Notes: generated from the sequence alone by a model not told the origin. Shown: positions 36,266 through 46,168, numbered from the stretch's first letter. The stretch: DNA of 64,000 nucleotides from CAYUEN01 sp964443745 (GCA_964443745.1 CAYUEN010000003.1:1-64000); one strand, 5' to 3'. Program-made: numbers and translations.

Positions 36266-37366
36266 TTATCGGCGAGCTTTTGGAATTGTAGCATCCAAAA
36301 GCGCAAGAAGATCTTCCTTCTGTTCGCCTTCATAGACGGCGACACTGTTGTCGGTATGCAGATCGCGATCGAAAGCGGTGATCTCTTCTCCGGAAGGACA
36401 ACGATTGGCACCGCCGTAGGAGAGACAGGCGAAAACAGCCCAGCTCCTGGCGTATTTGAGCGCTTGGACGAATCGTTTTTGTGTGAAATGGCGATCTCCC
36501 TCGAGTGAAGCGACCATACCGGCGCAAAAAGCGTCCCCGGCACCGGTCGAATCGACAAACCGCTCTCCGAGATCGATAGGTCTGAGGACAAAAAGCTTTT
36601 CGGGTTCGTTTTTCAAAATCGCGAGCGCACCGAATTTGTCGAGTGTGATGATCGCGTTGATTTTCAGCATCGAAAGTTGTCGGATAATTTGGCTGAGGGT
36701 AGGAACATAATCGTCGCTTCCGAAAAGTCGTCTGAATTCGAGATAATTCTGTTGAATGAAATCGAGCTGCTCGAGATAGGGTTTCCAAAATTCGAAACCG
36801 TAACCAAGCTGGGTGGCACCCATGTTGAGATATATCAGTGCGTTGCGTTCGCGAAAATAGGAAATCGCATAACTTGTGCTGAGCGAAGAGGGGTCGCACG
36901 CTCCGATAGGGCGGTCGTTGTGGATATGGCCGATGATGACCGAGTCCGCATCGAGAGTTCGCTCGAGACGGTTTTCGATAAAAGGCCTGAAGAGATTACG
37001 ATCGTTGAGATCCTGCGAGAGTATCGTACGATGGTAGCCTTCTACGATGATGGTCGATCTGGGAGTCGTCAAACCCGGAACGAAAAAGGCGTCGCTTTCG
37101 ATGAAGCGACGATGCCGGGCCATATGCGAAGAGAGGCGATCCAGAAGCAAGGATCGGATTCGGTGGCCGATACTGTCGTTGCCCAGAAAAAGAAGAGGAT
37201 AGACCGCATATCCGGCACTCAGCAGACGTAGCGTATAGTTTACGCCGCTACCTCCGTAATGCTCCTCCACGTCGACGAAATTTTTGGAGCCGCGCTCTAT
37301 CGGATGGTCGCATTTGAGGATATATTCGATATTCGCACCACCGATGACGACAATGGATCGCTGCAT
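36266..37366 (-). CDS. PfkB-family carbohydrate kinase
   Basis: ATP-dependent kinase for a sugar or nucleoside. The 366-residue protein has the PfkB C-terminal signature DSTGAGDAFCAGM with the catalytic aspartate, and an N-terminal GGSGVNYTLRLLSAG substrate region. It carries an insert and a longer tail than ribokinase (309). The sequence does not tell which substrate is used. It is the first gene of a minus-strand run leading to rlmN. Confidence 0.85.
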   Translation of the reverse strand: MQRSIVVIGGANIEYILKCDHPIERGSKNFVDVEEHYGGSGVNYTLRLLSAGYAVYPLLFLGNDSIGHRIRSLLLDRLSSHMARHRRFIESDAFFVPGLTTPRSTIIVEGYHRTILSQDLNDRNLFRPFIENRLERTLDADSVIIGHIHNDRPIGACDPSSLSTSYAISYFRERNALIYLNMGATQLGYGFEFWKPYLEQLDFIQQNYLEFRRLFGSDDYVPTLSQIIRQLSMLKINAIITLDKFGALAILKNEPEKLFVLRPIDLGERFVDSTGAGDAFCAGMVASLEGDRHFTQKRFVQALKYARSWAVFACLSYGGANRCPSGEEITAFDRDLHTDNSVAVYEGEQKEDLLALLDATIPKARR

Positions 37367-37460
37367 GGCACCCCCTTTATATTAAATCGTCATTTTTATC
37401 TAAAATTAAACTGATTATAAGTACATTTGAGTATAATTAGATTTTCATAAAAGGCTCATA

Positions 37461-38273
37461 TTGATAGAGGCGAAGAAAAAATTCGGTCAGAATTTTCTGA
37501 AAGATGAGTCGATTACGCAAAAAATCATCCAATCGATGCCCAAAGACGATCTCAAAATCGTCGAAATTGGACCTGGGTTAGGTGATTTAACACGAAAGCT
37601 GCTTTCGGACAAAAAGAGAGTTACAGCTTTCGAAATCGACTTAGAGTTATGTCGTTACCTGCGACGGGAGTTTGCCGAAGCGATAGCGGACGAGAGATTC
37701 AAGCTGCATTGCGGCGACGTATTGCGCAGATGGGAAGGGGACTCCCTTTCGGAGCGTTCCTACCATCTGGTAGCCAATCTCCCCTATTATGTCGCGACCC
37801 GTATCGTTCTAAAAGCGTTGGCGGATAGAAATTGCCGCTCTTTGCTGATTATGATTCAAAAAGAGGTCGCGGAAAAGTTTGCGGCGAAAGAGGGGCACAA
37901 AAGCTTCTCCGCACTCTCCGTGCTCGCAGGTAGCGTTGCCGATATCGAAATTCTTTTCGAAGTGGCTCCGGACGCTTTCGTTCCGCCGCCGAAAGTGACT
38001 TCGGCCGTGCTGAAAATGACGAAATTCAAAAATTTCGTCGCGGGTGAAAAAGGGGCGGGATGTTTCGAAAGCGAAACGGATTTCGCCCTTTTCGAAGATT
38101 TTTTGCGTGAAGCGTTCCGCGCACCGCGCAAACAGTTGCTGAAAAACCTCTCCGGGAGATATCCGAAAGAGAGGTTGATCGGGATCTTCGAAGAGCTTGA
38201 AATAGCCCGGCAGGCAAGACCGCATCAACTCTCTGTCAAAAATTATCACCTTTTATTCGATAGATTAAAATAA
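37461..38273 (+). CDS. rsmA: 16S rRNA dimethyladenosine transferase RsmA (KsgA)
   Basis: Dimethylates A1518 and A1519 of 16S rRNA late in small-subunit assembly. The 270-residue protein has KKFGQNFLKD, the AdoMet motif EIGPGLGDLTRKL and the catalytic NLPYYVA. The start is TTG with AAAAGG upstream; no ATG fits. It begins a plus-strand operon with RNase J eleven bases behind, an order also found in Campylobacter. Confidence 0.95.
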   Translation: MIEAKKKFGQNFLKDESITQKIIQSMPKDDLKIVEIGPGLGDLTRKLLSDKKRVTAFEIDLELCRYLRREFAEAIADERFKLHCGDVLRRWEGDSLSERSYHLVANLPYYVATRIVLKALADRNCRSLLIMIQKEVAEKFAAKEGHKSFSALSVLAGSVADIEILFEVAPDAFVPPPKVTSAVLKMTKFKNFVAGEKGAGCFESETDFALFEDFLREAFRAPRKQLLKNLSGRYPKERLIGIFEELEIARQARPHQLSVKNYHLLFDRLK

Positions 38274-38283
38274 AAGGAAACAG

Positions 38284-40221
38284 ATGTCAGACAACGATAA
38301 ACGAGCTCCGAAAGAGGAGCGGCAATCCGCTAGAAATCAACAACCCAGAAAACAACAAAACAGACAGCAAGGAAACAAAAACAGAAACCAAAACGGAGAG
38401 AAAAAAGAAACCAAAAACAGAAATTCGCGCAAACGACCGCCCAAATTTTCGGCAAAACTGGGAAACCAGGCGTGGGAAGTGGAGGTCAAAAAGACGATCG
38501 AAGCGAACAAAAAGATACAAAAAGAGCGTCTTGCCTCCTATAGCAAAATCAACACCAACACCAATGCCAAAATCAAGATCACGCCTCTTGGCGGATTGGG
38601 AGAGATCGGCGGGAACTTCATGGTTATGGAGACCAATACGAGTGCCATCATCATCGATATCGGGATGAGTTTCCCTTCGGAAGATATGCATGGTGTCGAT
38701 ATCCTGGTACCGGATTTCAGCTATATCAAACGCATCAAGGATAAAATCGACGGAATCGTCATTACCCATGCGCACGAAGACCATATCGGAGCGGTACCCT
38801 ACTTTTTCAAACAATTCAAATATCCGATCTACGCCACACCGCTTCCGCTGGGGATGATTTCGAACAAATTCGACGAACACGGACTCAAGAAGGAAAAAAG
38901 CTACTTCAGGCCGGTCGAAAAGCGTAAAACCTACAAAATCGGGGATTTCGAAGTCGAATGGATCCATGTGACCCACTCGATCATCGACGCTTCGTCGCTG
39001 GCGATCACGACCGAAGCGGGAACGATAATCCATACGGGCGATTTCAAAATCGATCATACGCCGATAGACGGTTATCCGACGGATCTGCACCGCTTTGCGC
39101 ACTATGGAGAAAAAGGGGTGCTCTGTCTGCTCAGCGACAGCACCAACTCCTACAGACAGGGGATCACCAAAAGCGAAAGCTCCGTAGGTCCGACATTCGA
39201 TCAGATCTTCGCCAAAGCGAAAGGACGCGTGATCATGTCGACTTTCTCGTCCAATATTCACCGCGTCTATCAGGCGATCAAACATGGAATAAAATACAAT
39301 CGAAAAGTGTGCGTGATAGGACGATCGATGGAGCGCAATCTCGATATCGCGCGGGAGTTGGGGTATATCGATCTGGACAAAAAGATCTTCATCGACGCAC
39401 ATGAAGTCAACAAGTACAACGATAGGGACGTTTTGATCGTCACGACCGGAAGCCAGGGGGAGACGATGAGCGCTCTTTATCGGATGGCGACGGACGAACA
39501 CCGCCATATCAAGATCAAGCCGAGCGACCAGATCATCATCTCCGCTAAGGCGATCCCGGGCAACGAAGCGAGCGTTTCACGCGTGCTCAACTATCTGATC
39601 CAGGCGGGAGCGAGCGTGGCGTATCAGGATTTCAGCGAAATCCATGTGAGCGGACATGCCGCCATGGAGGAGCAGAAACTGATGCTTCGGCTCGTCAAGC
39701 CGAAATTTTTTCTGCCCGTACACGGCGAATACAACCACATTCACAAACATAAAGAGACGGGAATCGCCTGCGGGGTGGATCCTAGAAATATCTTTTTGAT
39801 GAGCGACGGAGATCAGGTGGAGCTGACGCCGAAATATCTGAAAAAAGTCGGAAGCGTAAAAGCCGGCAAGACCTATATCGACAACCAGATCAACAAACAG
39901 ATCGACGACGATGTAGTCATAGACAGGCAGAATCTCGCCGAAGCGGGAGTGGTCATGATCGTCGCGCAGATCGATCAACAGACCAAAAAACTCATCGGCA
40001 AGCCGATCGTCAAGACTTACGGTATCGTGCCGGATCGGCAGGACAAGGCTTTCAGCGAGGAGATGATGCAGATCCTCGACCAATTTTTGATCAACGCAAA
40101 ACCCGAGCTCTTCACCGATCAGAAGGGCATCGAAAATGCGATCAGACAGGTGGTACGCAAACACATTTTCAGAAAGATGAAGAAGTATCCCACGATCGTA
40201 CCGACGATATTTCTGATGTAG
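38284..40221 (+). CDS. rnj: ribonuclease J
   Basis: Metallo-beta-lactamase nuclease with 5'-exo and endonuclease activity that drives mRNA decay in this phylum. The 645-residue protein has the zinc motif HAHEDHIGA (about residue 161), a beta-CASP region with the GSQGE segment, and a C-terminal domain ending YPTIVPTIFLM. The first 70 residues are Lys/Asn/Gln/Arg-rich and probably disordered, as in Helicobacter RNase J, where such an extension binds partners. AAGGA precedes the ATG. Confidence 0.95.
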   Translation: MSDNDKRAPKEERQSARNQQPRKQQNRQQGNKNRNQNGEKKETKNRNSRKRPPKFSAKLGNQAWEVEVKKTIEANKKIQKERLASYSKINTNTNAKIKITPLGGLGEIGGNFMVMETNTSAIIIDIGMSFPSEDMHGVDILVPDFSYIKRIKDKIDGIVITHAHEDHIGAVPYFFKQFKYPIYATPLPLGMISNKFDEHGLKKEKSYFRPVEKRKTYKIGDFEVEWIHVTHSIIDASSLAITTEAGTIIHTGDFKIDHTPIDGYPTDLHRFAHYGEKGVLCLLSDSTNSYRQGITKSESSVGPTFDQIFAKAKGRVIMSTFSSNIHRVYQAIKHGIKYNRKVCVIGRSMERNLDIARELGYIDLDKKIFIDAHEVNKYNDRDVLIVTTGSQGETMSALYRMATDEHRHIKIKPSDQIIISAKAIPGNEASVSRVLNYLIQAGASVAYQDFSEIHVSGHAAMEEQKLMLRLVKPKFFLPVHGEYNHIHKHKETGIACGVDPRNIFLMSDGDQVELTPKYLKKVGSVKAGKTYIDNQINKQIDDDVVIDRQNLAEAGVVMIVAQIDQQTKKLIGKPIVKTYGIVPDRQDKAFSEEMMQILDQFLINAKPELFTDQKGIENAIRQVVRKHIFRKMKKYPTIVPTIFLM

Positions 40222-40230
40222 GAGAGGGGT

Positions 40231-41193
40231 GTGGATTATGTTCGTATCGCACGAGAGGTGTTGCGTACCGAAGCGACCGAGCTTCAGCGGGCCGCTTCAC
40301 GTCTTGGCGACGAAATCGAAAGCGCGGTCGAACTGATAGACGGGATCCGAGGCAAATTGATCGTCACCGGCGTGGGCAAAAGCGGCCTGGTCGGCAGCAA
40401 GATCGCCGCGACGTTCGCCAGTACGGGGACGAGCAGCTTCTTTTTGCATCCTACCGAGGCGATGCATGGGGATTTGGGAATGATCGGAGCGGAGGATGCG
40501 GTGCTTGCGATCAGTTACAGCGGCGAGAGTGAAGAGTTGACCAGAATTATTCCCCATATCAAGCGTTTCGATATCCCTCTGATCGCGATGGCCAAAAGCG
40601 CCGAGAGTACGCTGGGAAAACATGCCGATATCTTTCTCTCCATCGCGGTGGAGAAGGAGGCATGTCCTCTGAATGCCGCTCCGACTTCCTCCACCACCGT
40701 AACGATGGCGTTGGGAGACGCGCTGGCGGTATGTCTGATGAGAAAGCGCGACTTCAAAAAGGAGGATTTCGCCTCCTTTCATCCGGGAGGAAGCCTGGGT
40801 AAGCGGCTCTTCGTGAAGATCAAAGATATGATGCGCACCCGTAACCTTCCGATTGTCGGCCCTCAAACGCCCCTGAGAGAGGCGATCGTCGTGATGAGCG
40901 AGGGAAGGCTCGGAAACGTATTGATCGCGGACGAAAAGGGGCGTCTGGAGGGAGTGCTCAGTGACGGCGATCTCAGGCGCGCGCTGATGAGAGAGGATTT
41001 TTCACTGGAGACCCCGGCGATCGCATATGCGAGTACCGACCCCAAATATATCAGTGACGAGAATGTGCTGGCCAGTGACGCACTCGGGATTATCGAATCC
41101 TACAAGCTCCAGCATCTGGTCATCACCGACGAAGAGAGACGAATCAGGGGGATTTTGCATATTCATGATCTCGTGGAGGCGGGAATCAAATGA
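40231..41193 (+). CDS. kdsD: arabinose-5-phosphate isomerase (KdsD/KpsF family)
   Basis: Makes arabinose-5-phosphate for KDO in lipopolysaccharide. The 320-residue protein has a SIS domain (GVGKSGLVGSKIAATFAST, SYSGESEELT, then FHPGGSLGKRL) followed by two CBS domains (about 200-320). Start is GTG with a strong GGAGAGG. Its stop overlaps the next gene's start by four bases. Confidence 0.93.
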   Translation: MDYVRIAREVLRTEATELQRAASRLGDEIESAVELIDGIRGKLIVTGVGKSGLVGSKIAATFASTGTSSFFLHPTEAMHGDLGMIGAEDAVLAISYSGESEELTRIIPHIKRFDIPLIAMAKSAESTLGKHADIFLSIAVEKEACPLNAAPTSSTTVTMALGDALAVCLMRKRDFKKEDFASFHPGGSLGKRLFVKIKDMMRTRNLPIVGPQTPLREAIVVMSEGRLGNVLIADEKGRLEGVLSDGDLRRALMREDFSLETPAIAYASTDPKYISDENVLASDALGIIESYKLQHLVITDEERRIRGILHIHDLVEAGIK

Positions 41194-41990
41194 GAAAAGG
41201 GCAAAACGAAGGTATGCGTCTGAACAAATACCTCTCTCACAACACCCGATACTCCCGCCGGGAGGCGGATACGCTGATCAAGGAGGGGCATGTCAAAATC
41301 GGAGGCAAAGTCGTCACCGATCTCGCCACGCGCGTATACGGAGGAGAAAAGGTCTATCTCAAAGGACGCCCGGTCCACCCAAAAACCGATTTCACTGTGA
41401 TCGTATATCATAAACGAAAGGGTGAACTTGTCACAAAAAAAGATGATCGGGGACGCAAAACGATCTACGATACCCTCCCCGAAAGATACCGCCATTTCAT
41501 TCCCGTCGGAAGACTCGATTACGCGAGCGAAGGGTTGGTGTTGTTGACCGATGCGCCCGAAGTCGCCACGGCGCTGATGACGAGTCCTCTGGAGCGGGTC
41601 TACTATCTCAAGATCAGAGGTGCGGTCACGGAAGAGATGATTGCAGCGATGAAAGAGGGTATCCGGATCGAAAACGCCACCAAAGGCGCCCATCCCAAAA
41701 GCGCGATCACCGCGATGGAGTTCGCTCCGTTTCTTTGGTATAGCATCCGGAAAGAGGGGGGCGGCTATACCAAACTCAAGGTAGCCATCGCCGAGGGGAA
41801 AAATAGAGAGCTTAGACGCTTTTTCGCCCATTTCGATGCGGAGGTGGTCGATCTCAAACGCGTGGAATTCGGCGGTATCAGTCTCGATACGCTGCCGCCC
41901 GGCAAAGTGCGGTTTCTCTCCAAAAGCGAATACCACAGCCTGCATACGTTTCTGGACGGGTTGAAAAAAGAGCGACGTGGAAAGCTTTAG
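41190..41990 (+). CDS. rluB: RsuA/RluB-family pseudouridine synthase
   Basis: 266 residues: N-terminal S4 RNA-binding domain (MRLNKYLSHNTRYSRREAD) and a catalytic domain with GRLDYASEGLVLLT containing the active aspartate. Probably acts on 23S rRNA like RluB, but RsuA or RluF targets are possible. The ATG at 41190 overlaps kdsD, and the 3' end overlaps rarA by 14 bases. Confidence 0.88.
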   Translation: MRKGQNEGMRLNKYLSHNTRYSRREADTLIKEGHVKIGGKVVTDLATRVYGGEKVYLKGRPVHPKTDFTVIVYHKRKGELVTKKDDRGRKTIYDTLPERYRHFIPVGRLDYASEGLVLLTDAPEVATALMTSPLERVYYLKIRGAVTEEMIAAMKEGIRIENATKGAHPKSAITAMEFAPFLWYSIRKEGGGYTKLKVAIAEGKNRELRRFFAHFDAEVVDLKRVEFGGISLDTLPPGKVRFLSKSEYHSLHTFLDGLKKERRGKL

Positions 41991-43161
41991 TCGTCTGTTT
42001 CGCCCCAAAAAGATCGAGGAGATCCTGGGCCAACCCCATCTGACTTCACCCCGAAGCGCTTTTTACAAATTGTTGAAACGAAAAGAGATTCCGCATGCCT
42101 TCTTCTACGGTCCGCCCGGTACGGGAAAGACCACACTGGCGAGAATCGTAGCGCTCGAACTTGATGCGCCCTTTTTCGAACTCGACGCGACGAGTCTGAA
42201 GGTCGAAACGTTTCGGAAAATCTTTTCGCAATACAGACAGAGCCTGATCAAACCGGTGATCTTCGTCGACGAGGTGCACCGGCTCAGCCGCACGCAGCAG
42301 GAGGTGTTGCTGATCCCCATGGAAAACAACGAAGCGATCATACTGGGCGCATCGACCGAAAATCCCTACTTCACGCTCACTTCCGGTATCCGTTCGCGTT
42401 CGATGCTCTTTGAGTTCAAGCCACTGGGCAAAGAGGCGCTGGAGCAGTTGCTGGAGCGGGTGCGGGCGCAGGTCGATTTCACGATCGAAACGGATGCCGA
42501 ACGCTATCTGATCGATTCGAGCGCCGGAGATACGAGGGCCTTTTTGAATCTGCTCGAATACGCGCTCAAAGTCGATACCCACCTCACCCTCGATCTGCTC
42601 AAATCGCTCAGGCCCGTGATGCTCAAAGACGGCGTCAGCAGCGACGACACCCACTACAATCTTATCAGCGCGATGATCAAAAGTATCCGCGGAAGCGACG
42701 TCGACGCCGCGCTCTACTGGCTGGGGCGCCTGATCGATGGGGGAGAAACGCCCGAATTCATCGCCAGACGTCTGGTGATACTCGCCAGCGAAGACATCGG
42801 CAACGCCAACCCCAACGCGCTCACTCTCGCCGTCGGCACGATGACGGCCGTCTCGTCGATAGGCTATCCCGAAAGTCGCATTATCCTTTCGCAGTGCGTG
42901 ATCTATCTCGCCTCTTCCCCCAAATCCAACAGCGCCTACAAGGCGATCAACGCCGTACAAAAGTATATCCGCACCCATCCGCGACTCGAAGTGCCCGATC
43001 ATCTGAAGAGTCCTTCGCCCGGAGGGTATCTCTATCCACACGATTTCGGAGGGTGGGTGAAGCAGCGCTACCTGCCGAAAGCGCTGAAGTTTTACGAAAG
43101 CTCCGAGATAGGGTTTGAAAAAACCCTATCGGAGTGGCTGAAAAAGATCAGAAAAGATTAG
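41977..43161 (+). CDS. rarA: replication-associated recombination protein A (RarA/MgsA)
   Basis: AAA+ ATPase acting at stalled replication forks. The 394-residue protein has Walker A GPPGTGKTT, Walker B VIFVDEVHR, sensor GASTENPYF, and the C-terminal RarA tetramerisation region (RLVILASEDIGNANP). Start GTG lies inside the rluB-like gene. The 3' end contains a perfect hairpin (43101-43134) and overlaps the convergent lipoprotein gene by four bases. Confidence 0.94.
   Translation: MESFSRLFRPKKIEEILGQPHLTSPRSAFYKLLKRKEIPHAFFYGPPGTGKTTLARIVALELDAPFFELDATSLKVETFRKIFSQYRQSLIKPVIFVDEVHRLSRTQQEVLLIPMENNEAIILGASTENPYFTLTSGIRSRSMLFEFKPLGKEALEQLLERVRAQVDFTIETDAERYLIDSSAGDTRAFLNLLEYALKVDTHLTLDLLKSLRPVMLKDGVSSDDTHYNLISAMIKSIRGSDVDAALYWLGRLIDGGETPEFIARRLVILASEDIGNANPNALTLAVGTMTAVSSIGYPESRIILSQCVIYLASSPKSNSAYKAINAVQKYIRTHPRLEVPDHLKSPSPGGYLYPHDFGGWVKQRYLPKALKFYESSEIGFEKTLSEWLKKIRKD
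43101..43134. repeat. inverted repeat with GAAA loop inside the end of rarA
   Basis: GATAGGGTTT (43107-43116) and AAACCCTATC (43121-43130) pair perfectly around GAAA, extended by CTCC/GGAG with a bulge. It sits where two convergent genes meet, so it could slow polymerase from both sides, though neither side has a T-run. Confidence 0.55.
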
Positions 43162-44333
43162 TTTTCGGGTAGAATTTTTTCGAGAATGTAGTTTGCGATA
43201 TCTTTTTGATATTCGATTTTCAAATGGACATGTGCCGTATCCTCTTCGGGAGGATTGGTTTCGATAGTATGGCGATACCAATGGATCCAATCGGGATTTT
43301 CCTCCGGATCTTCCGACATAAATCTCGCCGGAATGTCGACTATAGGAATATTCAACTCGTCGGAAAGCGATATATAAGCATTTTCCAATGCCAGAGCCTC
43401 TTTTTCCAATCGAATGTTTACAGCACTGTTTGGCGAAGCATTGTCATCATATCCTCTGTATGGTACGGTCAACATAAAATGTACGTAAGGTTTTTTTTCC
43501 CATATCTTTTGTATGGCGTCTTTTAGATTGTTTTTGACTCTTTGCGCCCTTCTTTCTATTGTCTCTCCGTCGGTATAGAGCAAATCGTTGATCCCCAGAG
43601 AAATGTCGACGATTGTCGTGTTTCCATCGTTTTTTACATAACGATCCGATACCAAATCCGTCCATTTTGGCCAACCGGCCGTGTCGAAATCGGTCGGATA
43701 CCCATCGTTTCCGTAATTTCTCTCTATCGCATCAAATTCTTCCGAAGGAATTAGATCGAAATATGCGGCTTTTTCGCCTGAATGGGCGAGCAGAATCGAA
43801 GTTACCCCATATCGGTCGAGTTCGTTTTCAATTGTATCGAATACGTAATACCCCTTGAATGCTTCTCCTCTAGATCGAATACTGTCTCCCACACAGATGT
43901 AAGTCACATCCTGAGAAATTCCATTTTGACTGTTTTGGATCAATTTTTGAATGGCGGCAAATCGGTCGGAAGTGATGACAGTGAGTGAAATTTCCGTTTT
44001 GTCCGTCAGTCCTTCCTCATCGGTTACTTCCAGAAAAAACTGATAAACCCCCTCTTGATCTGGAGCTGTCCACGTGATACGTTTACTTTCGCCGATAAGT
44101 TGATTGTTCGTGTCAAACCATTTGTAAGTGAGGGGATGATTTTCGGGATCGTAGCTTTCAGACGCATCCAGGATAACGGTTTGACCGGTACGGATATTTT
44201 TCCCCGATATGTTTTTCTTCGCTATGGCTACGGGAGGAGTATGTCTGTATTCTTGGAGATTTGCAGAACCACCACATCCTGTGAAGACAAACATCAAAAA
44301 CACCGTAGAAAAGAGAGAAAAAATTTTGTACAT
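43158..44333 (-). CDS. lipoprotein with PKD domain and SGNH hydrolase domain
   Basis: 391 residues. The signal ends in lipobox FTGC (Cys20). A PKD-type Ig domain (about 33-120, LDASESYDPENHPLTYKW) precedes an SGNH/GDSL esterase domain with block I CVGDS, block III GIND, and a late DTAHVHL with the catalytic Asp-x-x-His layout. It could remove acetyl or acyl groups from a surface glycan; the substrate is unknown. The gene and the 187 bases upstream are more AT-rich than their surroundings, which suggests acquisition. The 5' region lacks a strong ribosome site. Confidence 0.82.
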   Translation of the reverse strand: MYKIFSLFSTVFLMFVFTGCGGSANLQEYRHTPPVAIAKKNISGKNIRTGQTVILDASESYDPENHPLTYKWFDTNNQLIGESKRITWTAPDQEGVYQFFLEVTDEEGLTDKTEISLTVITSDRFAAIQKLIQNSQNGISQDVTYICVGDSIRSRGEAFKGYYVFDTIENELDRYGVTSILLAHSGEKAAYFDLIPSEEFDAIERNYGNDGYPTDFDTAGWPKWTDLVSDRYVKNDGNTTIVDISLGINDLLYTDGETIERRAQRVKNNLKDAIQKIWEKKPYVHFMLTVPYRGYDDNASPNSAVNIRLEKEALALENAYISLSDELNIPIVDIPARFMSEDPEENPDWIHWYRHTIETNPPEEDTAHVHLKIEYQKDIANYILEKILPEN

Positions 44334-44520
44334 TAATCAGATTCCTTAAAATAAAAGTTTGTTGATTTTACTCTGTTTTTTTTAAGTTGTCAAGGAAAAA
44401 AGTTCGATTTTATTTGGAAAAAGTAAAATAATTTTATAAATTAAAATAGTTTATTTTTAACGAAAATAATAAAAATTTTATTTTTGAAAAAATGTGTTAC
44501 TATATTACAAAGGAGTCAAA

Positions 44521-45423
44521 ATGTTCGGCTATCTCTACGATCCAGACTTCAGTCTTCATGATACGGGAGACCATATCGAAAACCGCCGGCGTACCGAATC
44601 GATCGACGCGATGGTGAATGCGCGTTTCGAATTTACGCCGATTTTCACCAGAAAGGGTCCGAAAGAGGATCTCTATCGCATCCATGAGCCTACCTACGTC
44701 GATTGGGTGGAGACGGGATACGAAAACGGCGTGAGAATGATCCTAAATCACGATACGGTTTTGAGCCCTCACAGTTACGAAGTGGCGCTGGAAGCGGCGA
44801 CAAGCACCAAAAACGTGATCGACGCCTTCAGGGAGGGGTCGATAAAACGCGCGTTTTTGAATATCCGTCCGCCCGGACACCACGCCGAAATCCAGATGGG
44901 GCAGGGGTTTTGCATCTTCAACAATGTTGCGATGATGGCGCGCTACGCCCAGGATGCCGGATACGAAAAGGTGATGATCATCGATTTTGACGTTCACCAC
45001 GGCAACGGAACGCAGGACATCTTCTACCGCGACGATACGGTGTTTTATTTCAGTACGCACGAGCGCAACAACTACCCCTATTTCACGGGAAGCGAAGAGG
45101 AGAAGGGAGAAGGGAAGGGGTACGGATACAATCGAAACATCCCCTATCATGACGACATCGAGGACGAAGAGTTCGTGGCCCTCTACGATCGATTGCCCGA
45201 CGATTTCGATTTTGACATCGTGCTGGTTTCGGCCGGATACGATCTGATGAAAGACGAAACGATCAGTACGGCGCGTATCACTTTCGAGGGACTTAGGGCG
45301 ATGCTTCGAAAGATTTTTGCCTTTTCGGAAGGAAAGCCGATCGCTTTTTTGCTGGAGGGGGGATACCGCATAGAATCTCTCGTCAAAAGCGTAGAGGTGA
45401 CGATAGAGGAGATGGAGCGTTAG
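44521..45423 (+). CDS. histone deacetylase-family (amidohydrolase) protein
   Basis: Zinc hydrolase of the class II HDAC / acetylpolyamine amidohydrolase superfamily, 300 residues. The catalytic PPGHHAE (His120, His121) and the zinc ligands in DFDVHHGNGTQ (Asp157, His159) are intact, as is SAGYDLMKDE. The ATG at 44521 follows AAAGGAG; an earlier frame start lacks one. Its substrate may be acetylated polyamines or lysines. It converges on the phosphatase gene with a four-base overlap. Confidence 0.9.
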   Translation: MFGYLYDPDFSLHDTGDHIENRRRTESIDAMVNARFEFTPIFTRKGPKEDLYRIHEPTYVDWVETGYENGVRMILNHDTVLSPHSYEVALEAATSTKNVIDAFREGSIKRAFLNIRPPGHHAEIQMGQGFCIFNNVAMMARYAQDAGYEKVMIIDFDVHHGNGTQDIFYRDDTVFYFSTHERNNYPYFTGSEEEKGEGKGYGYNRNIPYHDDIEDEEFVALYDRLPDDFDFDIVLVSAGYDLMKDETISTARITFEGLRAMLRKIFAFSEGKPIAFLLEGGYRIESLVKSVEVTIEEMER

Positions 45424-46133
45424 GGCCAATACCGCTTTTTGGCGGGAACCTGCTCGAAACGGTAGCTTTCGAGTCGTACCCTCTTCTCCCGCATCTCGTA
45501 GATGATTGCGGTCAACGCTCCTCCGTAGACGCAGCCTGTATCGATACCGATCGCATGCGGGCTTATCTTGGGCTGTTCGAACGGGTGGTGCCCGAAGACG
45601 ACGAATCCCTCATGACCGTCGTATATATCGCTCCAGAAGACGTAACGGTGTTCGAAATCGCCATAAGGAATCATTCGGTAGTTTCTATCCAGAAAACGAT
45701 AGAGCGTCAGCGCCTTTTTCGCCTCTTTGGTGAGGGGCTTGCTCAGATCGAGGTCGTTGGGGATGCCGCCATGTACGACCGTTAGCGTATCGAATTTCAG
45801 AAAGTAGGGGAGGCGTGAGAGAAATTTGAAATCCTCGGGACCCATCCCGATCAGAGTCTCTTTTTCGTTTTCCGTGATTTTCTTTAAAAACGGTGTGTTC
45901 TCTTTTTGAAATTTTTTGTAGTATTTGATCATCTTCTCTTCGTTGTTTCCCATCACCGTCAAAATCCCGTGTTCGCGAACGAACCGAAGTGTCGCAAGGG
46001 AGTGGGGGCCTTTGTTGAGGATATCTCCTACGGAGACTTCGATATCGTCGTTTTCGGGGGCGATGCGCTTTCGTAGGTCTTTGAATTCATCCAGGCAACC
46101 GTGAATATCGCCGTATATGATCAATCTTTTCAT
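45420..46133 (-). CDS. calcineurin-type metallophosphatase (PrpE/ApaH-like)
   Basis: 237 residues with all metallophosphoesterase blocks: GDIHGCLDE, GDILNKGPHS, GNNEEKM, VVHGGIP and VFGHHPFE. Serine/threonine phosphatase or diadenosine-polyphosphate hydrolase activity is possible. The ATG at 46133 begins seven bases after a -10 box and has no ribosome site, so its message may be leaderless. A longer frame upstream overlaps a hairpin and was discarded. Confidence 0.85.
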   Translation of the reverse strand: MKRLIIYGDIHGCLDEFKDLRKRIAPENDDIEVSVGDILNKGPHSLATLRFVREHGILTVMGNNEEKMIKYYKKFQKENTPFLKKITENEKETLIGMGPEDFKFLSRLPYFLKFDTLTVVHGGIPNDLDLSKPLTKEAKKALTLYRFLDRNYRMIPYGDFEHRYVFWSDIYDGHEGFVVFGHHPFEQPKISPHAIGIDTGCVYGGALTAIIYEMREKRVRLESYRFEQVPAKKRYWP

Positions 46134-46139
46134 ACAAAA

Positions 46140-46168
46140 AGTATAACAGAGGGTGCCTGAGGGGTCGA
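46140..46168 (-). promoter_or_regulatory. promoter placing the transcript start at the phosphatase ATG
   Basis: On the minus strand -10 TATACT (46140-46145) and -35 TCGACC (46163-46168, four of six) are 17 bases apart. The start codon begins seven bases beyond the -10, which predicts a leaderless mRNA. The -35 lies in the loop of the hairpin at 46152-46176. Confidence 0.5.
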
